From Martinezella tropici (GTDB lineage: Bacteria; Pseudomonadota; Alphaproteobacteria; Rhizobiales; Rhizobiaceae), in the NCBI RefSeq assembly GCF_003287875.1, contig NZ_QMKK01000061.1, positions 372,001 to 436,000 of the forward strand: a stretch of 64,000 bases of DNA, in the 5' to 3' direction. Below are positions 17,667 through 26,037 of the stretch, piece by piece (position 1 is the stretch's first letter; every line of letters begins with the position of its first letter). The position numbers were made by a program, and so were the translations under genes. The notes below the pieces were generated by a model. The model saw nothing but the letters and a program-made list of their open reading frames with translations. It was not told the origin of the DNA and searched no databases.

Positions 17667-19958
17667 ATGACGAAGAAGCGCCCGGACGGCATCAAGGCAT
17701 ATAATGAACCGGCAGGTGGCTGGGGGGCCCTGAAGGCCGTCGCAGAAACGCTCGCCAGACAGCAGGTTATCGCTCAGGGCACGGCGACCCTGTTGAAGGC
17801 GAACCAGCCGGAAGGTTTCGATTGTCCCGGCTGCGCCTGGCCAGACCCAAAGCATACGTCATCCTTCGAGTTCTGTGAGAACGGCGCCAAGGCGATCACC
17901 TGGGAATCCACCGCCAAGCGCGTCAGCCCCGATTTCTTTGCGAACCATACGGTGGCAGAGCTCTGGAAATGGACCGATCACGAGCTGGAGAACGAGGGGC
18001 GCCTGACGCACCCGATGATCTATGATGCCAAGAGCGACCGCTACCAGCCGATCGAATGGGACGAAGCCTTTGCCCTTATCGGCAAGGAGCTGAACGCCCT
18101 CGAAAGCCCGCATCAGGCCGAATTCTACACGTCTGGCCGTGCCTCAAACGAGGCGGCTTTCGTCTATCAGGTCTTCGTGCGTGCCTTCGGCACCAACAAT
18201 TTCCCGGACTGCTCCAACATGTGCCACGAGGCGACCAGTGTCGGGCTGCCGGAATCGATTGGTGTCGGCAAGGGAACGGTCACACTCGAGGACTTCGACC
18301 ATTGCGACGCGATCTTCAGCTTCGGGCACAATCCGGGCACCAACCATCCGCGCATGATGACGACGCTGCACGAGGCCTCCCGCCGAGGCACGCCGATCGT
18401 CGTCTTCAATCCGTTCAAGGAACGGGCGCTCGAGAAGTTCGCCGCCCCCCAGGATCCGATCGAAATGGCGACCTTCTCCTCGACCGAGATCGCATCCGCC
18501 TATCATCAGGTCCGCACCGGCGGCGACCTCGCCGCGCTCAAGGGCATGATGAAGCTGATATTCGAACGGGATGCCGCGGATCTCGCCAAGGGCGGACCCG
18601 GCGTCCTCGACCGCGCCTTCATCGCCGAACATACGCTCGGCATCGACGAGTTGCGCCGTGATGTCGAAGAGACAAGCTGGGACGATATTCTCCACTATTC
18701 CGGCCTGTCGCGTGCTTCGATTGAAAGCGCTGTCGACGTCTATTTGAAGGCCAAGAATGTCATCCTCTGCTACGGCATGGGGCTGACCCAGCATGCGAAT
18801 GGCACGCATAACGTTCAGCAAGCCGCCAATCTCCTGATGCTGCGCGGCAATCTTGGACGCGAGGGCGCCGGTATCTCCCCGATCCGAGGCCATTCGAACG
18901 TCCAGGGTGACCGTACAGTCGGGATCACGGAAATCCCCAATGCCGCGCTTCTCGATGGCATGGAACGCGCTTTTGGCTTCCGTCCGACGGGCGAAAAGGG
19001 CCACAATGCAATCGAGGCGATCGAAGCGATCGCTGAAGGCCGCTCAAAGGCCCTGATCTGCCTCGGCGGCAATCTGGCGGTCGCGATGTCGGACCCGACG
19101 GTGACGTTCCCGGGCATGCGCAAGCTTGATCTCGCGGTTCACATTTCAACAAAGCTCAACCGGTCTCACTTGTTGACCGGAAAGACTTGCATCGTTCTAC
19201 CGTGCCTCGGTCGAACCGATCTCGACACGCAGGCATCCGGTCCGCAATCGGTGACGGTCGAGGACTCCATGTCGATGGTCCATGCCTCGCGTGGCTTCCT
19301 CAATCCGCCGAGCCCTTTCCTCAAGTCCGAACCCGCCATCCTGGCCGGCATCGCCCAGACAACACTCGGGGATCGGTATGGAATCGACTGGGCGGGCATG
19401 ATCGAAAATTACGATCGGATCCGCGACAAGATCGAGATCGTCTTCCCCGACTTCAAGGACTTCAACAAGCGGGTGCGCGTACGCGGCGGCTTCCGGCTCA
19501 ATGTTCCAGCCTCCCATCGCGAATGGCACACGGCCACGGGCAAAGCGAACTTTCTCATCTCCTGCGGCCTGGACGAGGATCCGAGGCTGAAGGACCCCGA
19601 GACGCTGGTCATGGCAACGATGCGCAGCCACGACCAGTACAATACGACGGTCTACGGCCTGGACGACCGGTATCGCGGCGTCTTCGGTCGGCGCGACGTC
19701 ATCTTCATCAGTGCTGCAGATCTCAAGGCGCGCGGCCTGGAGGATGGCGATCTCATCGATGTCCATGCAGTTACGACAGGCCCTGAACGCTCGGTCCGCG
19801 GATATACCGCAGTCGCCTACGATCTTCCCCAGGGTTCGGTCGGCGGATACTATCCGGAAATGAATGCCATCGTTGCGCTCAGTCACTACGATCACAGATC
19901 AGGGACGCCCGCCTACAAGGGCGTTCCAGTCAAGATCGTGCGTTCGCAGGTAGCGTGA
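17667..19958 (+). CDS. FdhF/YdeP-family molybdopterin oxidoreductase
   Basis: 763 aa, the length of the YdeP subgroup of the bis-MGD oxidoreductase superfamily. A C53-P-G-C56 motif stands near the N-terminus, where related enzymes hold an Fe-S cluster, but a full four-Cys set is not visible. Molybdopterin-binding blocks follow, for example SNMCHEATSVGLPES, FGHNPGTNHPRMM, LMLRGNLGREGAG and the C-terminal domain from about 640. No signal peptide, so cytoplasmic. E. coli YdeP is tied to acid resistance under EvgA; reaction and substrate are not established. Transcribed alone, with an AGTATAG element in its promoter. Confidence 0.9.
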   Translation: MTKKRPDGIKAYNEPAGGWGALKAVAETLARQQVIAQGTATLLKANQPEGFDCPGCAWPDPKHTSSFEFCENGAKAITWESTAKRVSPDFFANHTVAELWKWTDHELENEGRLTHPMIYDAKSDRYQPIEWDEAFALIGKELNALESPHQAEFYTSGRASNEAAFVYQVFVRAFGTNNFPDCSNMCHEATSVGLPESIGVGKGTVTLEDFDHCDAIFSFGHNPGTNHPRMMTTLHEASRRGTPIVVFNPFKERALEKFAAPQDPIEMATFSSTEIASAYHQVRTGGDLAALKGMMKLIFERDAADLAKGGPGVLDRAFIAEHTLGIDELRRDVEETSWDDILHYSGLSRASIESAVDVYLKAKNVILCYGMGLTQHANGTHNVQQAANLLMLRGNLGREGAGISPIRGHSNVQGDRTVGITEIPNAALLDGMERAFGFRPTGEKGHNAIEAIEAIAEGRSKALICLGGNLAVAMSDPTVTFPGMRKLDLAVHISTKLNRSHLLTGKTCIVLPCLGRTDLDTQASGPQSVTVEDSMSMVHASRGFLNPPSPFLKSEPAILAGIAQTTLGDRYGIDWAGMIENYDRIRDKIEIVFPDFKDFNKRVRVRGGFRLNVPASHREWHTATGKANFLISCGLDEDPRLKDPETLVMATMRSHDQYNTTVYGLDDRYRGVFGRRDVIFISAADLKARGLEDGDLIDVHAVTTGPERSVRGYTAVAYDLPQGSVGGYYPEMNAIVALSHYDHRSGTPAYKGVPVKIVRSQVA

Positions 19959-20426
19959 GAAGGCGAAGCGGCCTTGACATGACATGAGGCGATGGAACGA
20001 TTATCTGCATGTGCCGTCATCGGGGAGGAAAGGCCGCGTTCATGCGTAATATTGCAAGGACGCGCTCTTCGCGAGCAACACCGTTTCATACCATTGCCAT
20101 ACCTCAGAGGTATAATATTCACACTCGACCGCGCCAGGAGCGTCGCTCTGGAATGTAGGTTCTTGCAACCCTAGCAGGGTAAGATAATATAGTACTACGC
20201 GAAGTTCTCGCGCACGCCTGTATCCTTCGGGTCCGCTTCCACGATCACCGTGTTGCGGCCTGGATCATTGCATAACCGATCACGCCAAGCAGATCTGTTT
20301 GCATCGACAGCCTGCCGCTGAATCCGGTGAGACACCCTATCTGAAATTTTCGAGGCCGATCTTCCCGATGGGAAGTTGGCTTCCATCAGACGAACAACGC
20401 ATCGGCTCGCATCATTGGGGGGAACA
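19959..20426. other. Intergenic region, 468 bases
   Basis: No gene supported. The middle is AT-richer (AGGTATAATATTCACAC near 20106-20122, TAAGATAATATAGTACTA near 20180-20197) and probably carries the promoter of the phospholipase-D-like gene. GGGGGGAA just before 20427 is its ribosome site. Confidence 0.5.
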
Positions 20427-22511
20427 ATGGGCAAACTGACGAGAGCGCATGCATGGTGTAATGGCGAGGTTGCCTATGTGGCATGGGCGGCCGACGGTCC
20501 GATCGCCGGCTGCATCGGCTTCATGGTGACCAGGGTCCATGAGACCGGACAGGATGCCGGCACAAAACGGATTCTGCCAACCTGGATCGCTTTCACCGAC
20601 CAATCCAATCCCGATTGGCTGGAGCAGGACAGTTCGGTCTGGCCAATTCAGCAATATCAGTGGCGAGACCTGACGCTGAGACGATCACGCAACACCGCCG
20701 AGGTCCGGCCGATCGACTTCAAGGTCCATTACAAGGTGGTCCCGGTCGGTTTGGCTGGCAAGGCAGAAGACAAGTTGCCGCCTTCGGCGACCGCACCTTA
20801 CCTCGATGAACAGGGCAAGCCGCGTTACGTCGGACCACAAAAAGCGCTGTTCGCGCTGGGACCAGCGATTTCGACGCCGACAATCGATGTCACCCATGAT
20901 TTTCCATCCGGAGGCTCGATCAAGGCGACCTTCACGAACGGAATTCTTTCAACCCAGAATCTTTTGCGCCAGCTCGAAGACATCCAGGGCAAGAAACCGC
21001 AGGCGGTAGCCGCCGGCCCGATCGACAATGGCAAGGCCAAGGGTATCTTGGCGACGCTCAAGAAACATATCCCGATCAAGAACGACAAGATCCGTCTCTT
21101 CCTGACCGCCGACGTTTTGAGTTTCCTTTTGCATCTGATCGACCGGACAGAGCAGTCCGCGACCGGCGAACTGTATCTGGCGCTCTACGAGCTTCATGAC
21201 CCCGAGTTGATCGACCGCCTGGAAGCTCTCGTCAAGAAAGGCAAAGCTCGCGTCATCCTCTCCACGGCGAGCTCAGCTGATGTGAATCCGAAGGGCGCGC
21301 CGCCTCCGAAGCAGCCGATTGTGTGGGACGTGGAAAACTACCCTGCACGTCTGCGCCTACATGCGGCCAACAGCTCGAACGTCCACGACCGTCTTTTCAA
21401 TAATGACGATCATATCGGTCACAACAAGTTCGCAGTCTTCGTCGAAAATGGCAAACCTCAAACCGTTCTGACAGGCAGCACCAACTGGACCGAAACCGGC
21501 CTCTGCACGCAGTCGAACAACGTGATCCTGCTTGATGACGAGGCGATTGCCCAGCAATATCTGGGGTTCTGGAACGACCTTCTGGCCGACAAACAGCCCG
21601 CAGGAGTGCCGCTGACCGCAAAGGCAGGCAGAAAAACCGCAACGGGATTTGCCGCAAACAAAGCGGTGCAGTCAGATATTCTTCGATCCGCCAACGCGAA
21701 ACTCAAGCCGGAGATCGCCGTTGCAGGCGGGTCGAAAGTCGAGATCTTCTTCTCTCCGAACACCAAGGAACCAACCAAGGATAAAAATTCACCGACGCCA
21801 ATTGATCTCGCCCGGGTGTATTCGCTCATGGAGCACGCGAGCGACGCAATCTTCTTCCTGACGTTTTATCCCGGTGTTCGAGGCGAGCAGAATATCGTCG
21901 GCACTGCGGCCGATCTGGCGGCCAAACGGCCCGAGCTCCTCGTGCAGGGGGCAATCAGCAATCCGAAAGCTCTGCCACCGGCCAAAGCCGGCACACCAAC
22001 CACCTACAAGACACCCTCCGGGAAAGAGAAGAAACTTCCGCAACCATCCATCTGGTGGCCAGGTGGCGATGATAGCCGGGTTGCGATGATCCGTGCCTCC
22101 GCGGTGACAATCCGAACGGGAGACCTTCGTCCTGAGCTTCTCAGCGCAGGCCATGCAATCATCCACGACAAGATCATTGTCATCGATCCATTGCATCCGA
22201 CCAATTGCACGGTGATCACCGGCAGCCACAATCTCGGATACAAAGCATCCTACCAGAATGACGAGAACTTACTCATCATCCGCGGCAACCAGGCGCTCGC
22301 GATCGCTTACGCCGTCCACGTCCTCGATACCTATGATCACTATGTCATGCGCGCGAGGCTGGAGGACGAAAGACGGAAGGCGCTGATTGCGACTGGAAAA
22401 GAACCGGTTTCCAACTCCGGGGGCTTCCTTCGCCTGAATGATCAGTGGCAGTCACGCTGGTTCGCCCCCGGCGGCCCGCCGTCCAGCCGCGACTATTTCC
22501 TGGGCATTTGA
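20427..22511 (+). CDS. Phospholipase-D-fold protein with two HxK motifs
   Basis: 694 aa. Two PLD catalytic half-sites are visible. HNKFAVFV at residue 332, with GSTNWTETG after it, lacks the motif Asp. HDKIIVID at residue 580, with GSHNLG after it, is complete. The N-terminal 230 residues form a domain I do not recognise. No signal peptide, so cytosolic or exported by a specialised system. Start ATG 20427 has a strong GGGGGGAA ribosome site; the frame extends 51 bases further without one. It could be a phospholipase, a nuclease or a phosphodiesterase; sequence alone does not decide. Confidence 0.8.
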   Translation: MGKLTRAHAWCNGEVAYVAWAADGPIAGCIGFMVTRVHETGQDAGTKRILPTWIAFTDQSNPDWLEQDSSVWPIQQYQWRDLTLRRSRNTAEVRPIDFKVHYKVVPVGLAGKAEDKLPPSATAPYLDEQGKPRYVGPQKALFALGPAISTPTIDVTHDFPSGGSIKATFTNGILSTQNLLRQLEDIQGKKPQAVAAGPIDNGKAKGILATLKKHIPIKNDKIRLFLTADVLSFLLHLIDRTEQSATGELYLALYELHDPELIDRLEALVKKGKARVILSTASSADVNPKGAPPPKQPIVWDVENYPARLRLHAANSSNVHDRLFNNDDHIGHNKFAVFVENGKPQTVLTGSTNWTETGLCTQSNNVILLDDEAIAQQYLGFWNDLLADKQPAGVPLTAKAGRKTATGFAANKAVQSDILRSANAKLKPEIAVAGGSKVEIFFSPNTKEPTKDKNSPTPIDLARVYSLMEHASDAIFFLTFYPGVRGEQNIVGTAADLAAKRPELLVQGAISNPKALPPAKAGTPTTYKTPSGKEKKLPQPSIWWPGGDDSRVAMIRASAVTIRTGDLRPELLSAGHAIIHDKIIVIDPLHPTNCTVITGSHNLGYKASYQNDENLLIIRGNQALAIAYAVHVLDTYDHYVMRARLEDERRKALIATGKEPVSNSGGFLRLNDQWQSRWFAPGGPPSSRDYFLGI

Positions 22512-22718
22512 TGAGGGGAGATCGGACGAGCTTGAAACCACTCCGCCCGCCGATGCCGTCGACGAGCCAGGTCCGATATTGCAACCCCTTGCATCAGCAA
22601 CATCGAGCGCCGGGGAATTGCCGGGAAGGAACCCGGGAGATTGTGTTCCGGCACGACAACGCGACGCGGCGTTACATCGACTTCCCCGCATTCAGGTTTA
22701 GATCCCGCTACACCTAAG

Positions 22719-22733
22719 TATAGTGGTTCTCAA
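22719..22733 (+). promoter_or_regulatory. AGTATAG half-site before the small RNA candidate
   Basis: CCTAAGTATAGTGG spans 22713-22726. It shares AAGTATAG with the cioA dyad and lies a few tens of bases before the first hairpin. It could be an operator half-site or the -10 region of the small RNA promoter. Confidence 0.35.
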
Positions 22734-22739
22734 AACGCT

Positions 22740-22881
22740 CCAGCGCTACTTTGAAGCATTGCCTCCCCGCCCGGAGGCGAACGGCCCTCCCGGTCGTTCA
22801 GCTTCGATGTCCTCCCCTCCATCGAAGTCGGCGGACCCGGTCCGTCCAAGACCGTCCCCTTGTCCAAGGGGACGGTCTTTT
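22740..22881 (+). ncRNA. Candidate trans-acting small RNA with anti-Shine-Dalgarno loops (alpha-r14-like)
   Basis: Four consecutive hairpins occur within about 120 bases. GCCTCC/GGAGGC (22761-22778) has loop CCGCCC. AACGGCC/GGTCGTT (22780-22798) has loop CTCCC. CTTCGATG/CATCGAAG (22802-22827) has loop TCCTCCCCTC. A 15-bp perfect terminator stem follows (22848-22879), ending in TTTT. Loops rich in CCUCC complement ribosome-binding sites; this architecture is known from the rhizobial alpha-r14 family (NfeR1 and relatives). The 5' end is not determined. It stands alone between genes, as an independent transcript would. Confidence 0.6.
22848..22881 (+). terminator. Strong intrinsic terminator of the small RNA candidate
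   Basis: AAGACCGTCCCCTTG pairs perfectly with CAAGGGGACGGTCTT (15 bp, 2-base gap) and is followed by T residues. No protein gene ends just upstream on the plus strand, which supports termination of a short RNA. Confidence 0.75.
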
Positions 22882-23163
22882 CCGCATTAAGGCACAGCGC
22901 AGGACATCGCTGGCCGGATGTCAGCTCGGTCGCTCAGATCGTTGGGGGATACATTTCGCTTGAAATTACCGGACGTCAGCGGCCAGATTTCAACTGAACG
23001 GGAGGGAACGCCGTCTCATTATTTTGACGATCAAGTGAGAATGTCACAGGAAGTGAGTGACAATTGGTCAATCTGAACTTCCTGTGCACGACTAAAGGCG
23101 GTACGAGGCATCGTCCGATCGAGATTTCAAAAGGCGTGATCTCTCACGCCTTTGGCGTCGCTA

Positions 23164-23463
23164 TTACCGGTCGTCTTCGCCGGGTCCCAAAACGCATGTG
23201 GGCACGTAGCAGTTCTCGAGATTCGGAACCAGGCGGGACTGGAGCTCTTCGCCTGGATCGCATTTGCTGTCTGAACTTACATAGCGGATATAAAGGTCCA
23301 ACTCCGGCTGCCGCCTATCGCTATAGTGATACAAATAGGCTCCGTCCGAGTTGATCGCCTGCTTTAGCCCGGCACACGTTTGGCCAGCGAACGCCGCCGG
23401 CGCCAACCCTACTGTTGCGATGATCACGATTGCAACACGCGATGCAGCCGAAATGGCCGTCAT
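23164..23463 (-). CDS. Small exported Cys-containing protein of unknown function
   Basis: 99 aa from ATG 23463 (MTAISAASRVAIVIIATVG), which gives a clean Sec signal peptide cleaved after AFA; a longer frame to 23502 exists. The mature part of about 75 residues has four Cys, which may form two disulfides, and is rich in Tyr and Asp (YLYHYSDRRQPELDLYIRY). No family recognised. Transcribed alone, with a 15-bp TATAG dyad 142-156 bases upstream. Confidence 0.6.
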   Translation of the reverse strand: MTAISAASRVAIVIIATVGLAPAAFAGQTCAGLKQAINSDGAYLYHYSDRRQPELDLYIRYVSSDSKCDPGEELQSRLVPNLENCYVPTCVLGPGEDDR

Positions 23464-23773
23464 GGAAAGGCTTCGGTCATGACTGTGGTGATTGTAGGTC
23501 ATCTCTCAATATCCTTCGTTGATTGACGAGATAACAGTAGGACAGATTGAGTAATCGCCACTATCGAACATTCGTTTATGCCACGCTAGACCATGGTATT
23601 ATAGTATAGTTTCACTATATGACCGAGATGGTGTCGCCCCGGCGCAAGCCCGGCGACCTGCCGAGCTGCAAGCTCGCAGCGCAGCCAATACCCGGCGATT
23701 CCGCGCATAGTTGAATGAGAGCGGTTCGGAGATTCGGTGAAAAACTGAAGTGCTCTACCAGCCATCGCTCAAT
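23464..23773. other. Intergenic region with dyad and hairpins, 310 bases
   Basis: No gene supported. It contains the TATAGTTTCACTATA dyad (23605-23619). GTCGCC/GGCGAC at 23633-23657 closes on a GCAA tetraloop, and GAGCT/AGCTC lies at 23663-23675. The hairpins lack a T-run and could mark the 3' end of the flavin-reductase transcript. Confidence 0.4.
23605..23619. promoter_or_regulatory. 15-bp dyad TATAGTTTCACTATA
   Basis: A perfect 6-3-6 inverted repeat preceded by AG, with the same length and half-site as the cioA element. It lies upstream of the small exported protein on the minus strand. Confidence 0.5.
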
Positions 23774-24418
23774 CTACAATTTGGGCGTCAGCATGTCGAA
23801 ACGATCCCGGATCGTGGAACAGGTGTCGCCGCCCAATCGTGCTATAGCGTCGATCGTTCCGGGATCAACGTGCAGTCGGTTGTCGACCGCCCCCTCACGA
23901 TAATGGGCGTAGACGATCTCGCCCATGATGATCTGGCGCGACTTGCCGAGCTCCAGCGTCACATGTCGTTTGCATTCAAACGATGCCGGCGCTTCGGCGA
24001 TCCAAGGTGATGCGACTTTCGTGCCGGGCATGGCCGTCAGTCCGGCCTGCTGCAACTCATCGACGCCGCGCGGATATTTGGCCCCGCAAACATGCATGGC
24101 CTCGGCAATCGCGAAGGAGACGATGTTGACTGTGAAGACCTCGGTCATTCGGATATTGTGGCCCGTGTCCTTGAACGACATGTCCGGATTGTTCTCGACG
24201 CCGAGCGCAAGGATCGGCGGATCGGCGGACAGGCAATTGAAGAAACTGAACGGCGCGGCATTGATGCGACCATTTTCGTCCACCGTGGTCACAAGCGCGA
24301 TCGGTCGCGGGATGATCGTGCCGATCATTAGCTTGTAACGATCATGGGCGCTCAACGTTGTGAAGTCGAACGAGACCACCCCGCCGTTTGCAGGTTTCTC
24401 AGCAGAAATTGCCGACAT
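23774..24418 (-). CDS. Flavin-reductase-like FMN-binding split-barrel protein
   Basis: 214 aa, COG1853/RutF-type fold. The block IPRPIALVTTVDENGRINAAPFSFFNCLSADPP is the usual FMN-phosphate and dimer region, with N-I-V at the next core strand. Such proteins reduce flavins for partner oxygenases or are themselves FMN oxidoreductases; no partner is adjacent. Start ATG 24418 has AAGAGGA 9 bases upstream. A 62-codon frame ends 2 bases before it. Confidence 0.85.
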   Translation of the reverse strand: MSAISAEKPANGGVVSFDFTTLSAHDRYKLMIGTIIPRPIALVTTVDENGRINAAPFSFFNCLSADPPILALGVENNPDMSFKDTGHNIRMTEVFTVNIVSFAIAEAMHVCGAKYPRGVDELQQAGLTAMPGTKVASPWIAEAPASFECKRHVTLELGKSRQIIMGEIVYAHYREGAVDNRLHVDPGTIDAIARLGGDTCSTIRDRFDMLTPKL

Positions 24419-24420
24419 GT

Positions 24421-24609
24421 TCAGTGTCCTCTTATTCGGGCAGCATAGGGCGCGAGCAGATCGCAGATGTCCCGTTGCGGTTTCGCTAATCCTGACGGAA
24501 GCTGTGAAGGCGGATGTTGCTCAGAAGCAATGGCCGCGGCGATCGCGGCTTGTACCACCAAGACTGAACACATCACAGCTGGAGCGACGATCGCGACGTA
24601 TCGCACCAC
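24421..24609 (-). CDS. Possible short membrane peptide ahead of the flavin-reductase gene
   Basis: 62 codons with one hydrophobic stretch (IVAPAVMCSVLVVQAAIAAAIA). The stop is 2 bases from the next start, which would allow coupling, and the ribosome site of the next gene lies inside it. No family recognised and no good ribosome site of its own; it may be no more than leader sequence. Confidence 0.25.
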   Translation of the reverse strand: MVRYVAIVAPAVMCSVLVVQAAIAAAIASEQHPPSQLPSGLAKPQRDICDLLAPYAARIRGH

Positions 24610-24634
24610 GGTCGTCCCGGCGCCAGTTGTTTCA

Positions 24635-26020
24635 TTAGTATATCTTTGAACGGTCTACAGTCGTTATTGCCTCTTCCAGCGCCAGAGCGGCCCCCAGCAA
24701 TCGTTCATCGTGGTTCTTGGGAGCCGACAGCAGGAAGCCGACCGGCATGCCTGCTTCACCCGTGCCGCAAGGCAGGGAGACGCCGCACCAATCGAGGAAA
24801 TTGCCGATTGCCGTGTTGCGCAGCGTTCTGCCATTGATCTTTACGAACAGCTCGTCATCGGCTTCCAGGGGGCCAAGCGCTGGCGCAACATGGGCAACCG
24901 TCGGATAGGCGACGAACTCGTTCGGCCCAAGCGTTGCGGCAACCTCCTTCACCAATTGCTCGCGCACCTTGAGCGTTTCCAGATAGCCGACCAGCGTCGT
25001 CTTCTCTCCAAGGCGTGTCCGCGCGACGACACGCCGATCCATGGAAGCGGCTTCCGGTCCTGCCAGACGGCGGTGATGCAGCACGAAGGCCTCGGCAGTA
25101 ACCAGCGGCCCATACTCGGCCATCAGCTCAAAGAGCCTTTCGAAAGCTGGAAAGGCAGCTCGCTGGATCTTAACGCCAGCGGCACTCAATCTTGCCAGTG
25201 TCGCCTCGAAAGCTGCAAGAACACCATCCTGCGCATCATCCATGACGATATTTGTCGGCACCACGATGGAAAGCCCGGCGGCTTCGGCGCGCTCCACCTC
25301 GGGGACAAAGCGCCCACGCATTGCGGCATCGATCCAGATCGCATCCTGGACGCTGCGGCACAGCGGACCGAGGGAGTCGAGGCTCGTCGACAGCGGAAAG
25401 ACCCCGCCCATGCTGTAGCGGCCATGGCTTGCCTTATAGCCGACAAGGCCGTTGAAAGCAGCCGGTATGCGCACCGAGCCGCCCGTATCCGTGCCGATCG
25501 CGACCGGCACGAGACCTGCCGCAACCGCGACGGCAGACCCCGAGGACGAACCGCCCGGAATCCGCGCGGCATCCGTTGCCAGCGGGTTTTGCGGCGTGCC
25601 GTAATGCGGATTGAGGCCGAGGCCGGAAAAGGCGAACTCGCTCATATTGACCCGGCCGACTGCGATCATGCCGGCAGCCTTCAACGCCTTGACGACCTCG
25701 GCATCGCCCTGAGCGGGCTCTGCATCCGCAAGCACGATCGACCCGGCCGTGGTCGGCAGGCCGGCGATTGCAAACAAATCCTTCAAGGCGACCGGAATAC
25801 CATCCAGCAGCCCGCGCGAACGCCCCTCACGCAGCCGTCGGGACGAAGCCGCCGCCTCTTCCTTCGCGCGCGTTTCCAACAGTCGTGTGAAGATCGCCTG
25901 ATCCTTGTAGGTCCGGATCGCGTCGAGGGTCTCCTCGGCCAGCGCGACCGGATCGAGACTGCCGGACTGGATCAGGACCGAGAGCTGCGCGATCGATTTG
26001 CCGAGATGTGTCTGCGTCAT
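24635..26020 (-). CDS. Amidase signature enzyme
   Basis: 461 aa, amidase signature family. The Ser-cisSer-Lys triad reads K80 (IPVALKD), S158 (GGSSSGSAVAVAAG) and S182 (DTGGSVRIPA). Lengths and spacings are normal. It hydrolyses a carboxamide to acid and ammonia; the substrate is unknown. It is the last gene of the long minus-strand cluster, 17 bases after the solute-binding-like gene. With the cyclic-imide-hydrolase-like protein in the same cluster, a half-amidase role (hydrolysis of the ring-opened half-amide) is the favoured inference. It is not GatA, because gatBC are absent. Confidence 0.9.
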   Translation of the reverse strand: MTQTHLGKSIAQLSVLIQSGSLDPVALAEETLDAIRTYKDQAIFTRLLETRAKEEAAASSRRLREGRSRGLLDGIPVALKDLFAIAGLPTTAGSIVLADAEPAQGDAEVVKALKAAGMIAVGRVNMSEFAFSGLGLNPHYGTPQNPLATDAARIPGGSSSGSAVAVAAGLVPVAIGTDTGGSVRIPAAFNGLVGYKASHGRYSMGGVFPLSTSLDSLGPLCRSVQDAIWIDAAMRGRFVPEVERAEAAGLSIVVPTNIVMDDAQDGVLAAFEATLARLSAAGVKIQRAAFPAFERLFELMAEYGPLVTAEAFVLHHRRLAGPEAASMDRRVVARTRLGEKTTLVGYLETLKVREQLVKEVAATLGPNEFVAYPTVAHVAPALGPLEADDELFVKINGRTLRNTAIGNFLDWCGVSLPCGTGEAGMPVGFLLSAPKNHDERLLGAALALEEAITTVDRSKIY

Positions 26021-26037
26021 AGTCCCTGCTCTCCTTC

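Larger units (their letters stand above)
22512..23163. other. Intergenic region holding a small RNA candidate, 652 bases
   Basis: No protein gene is supported. The part at about 22740-22881 is a structured RNA candidate (separate entry). The 22882-23163 part shows nothing recognisable. Confidence 0.6.
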
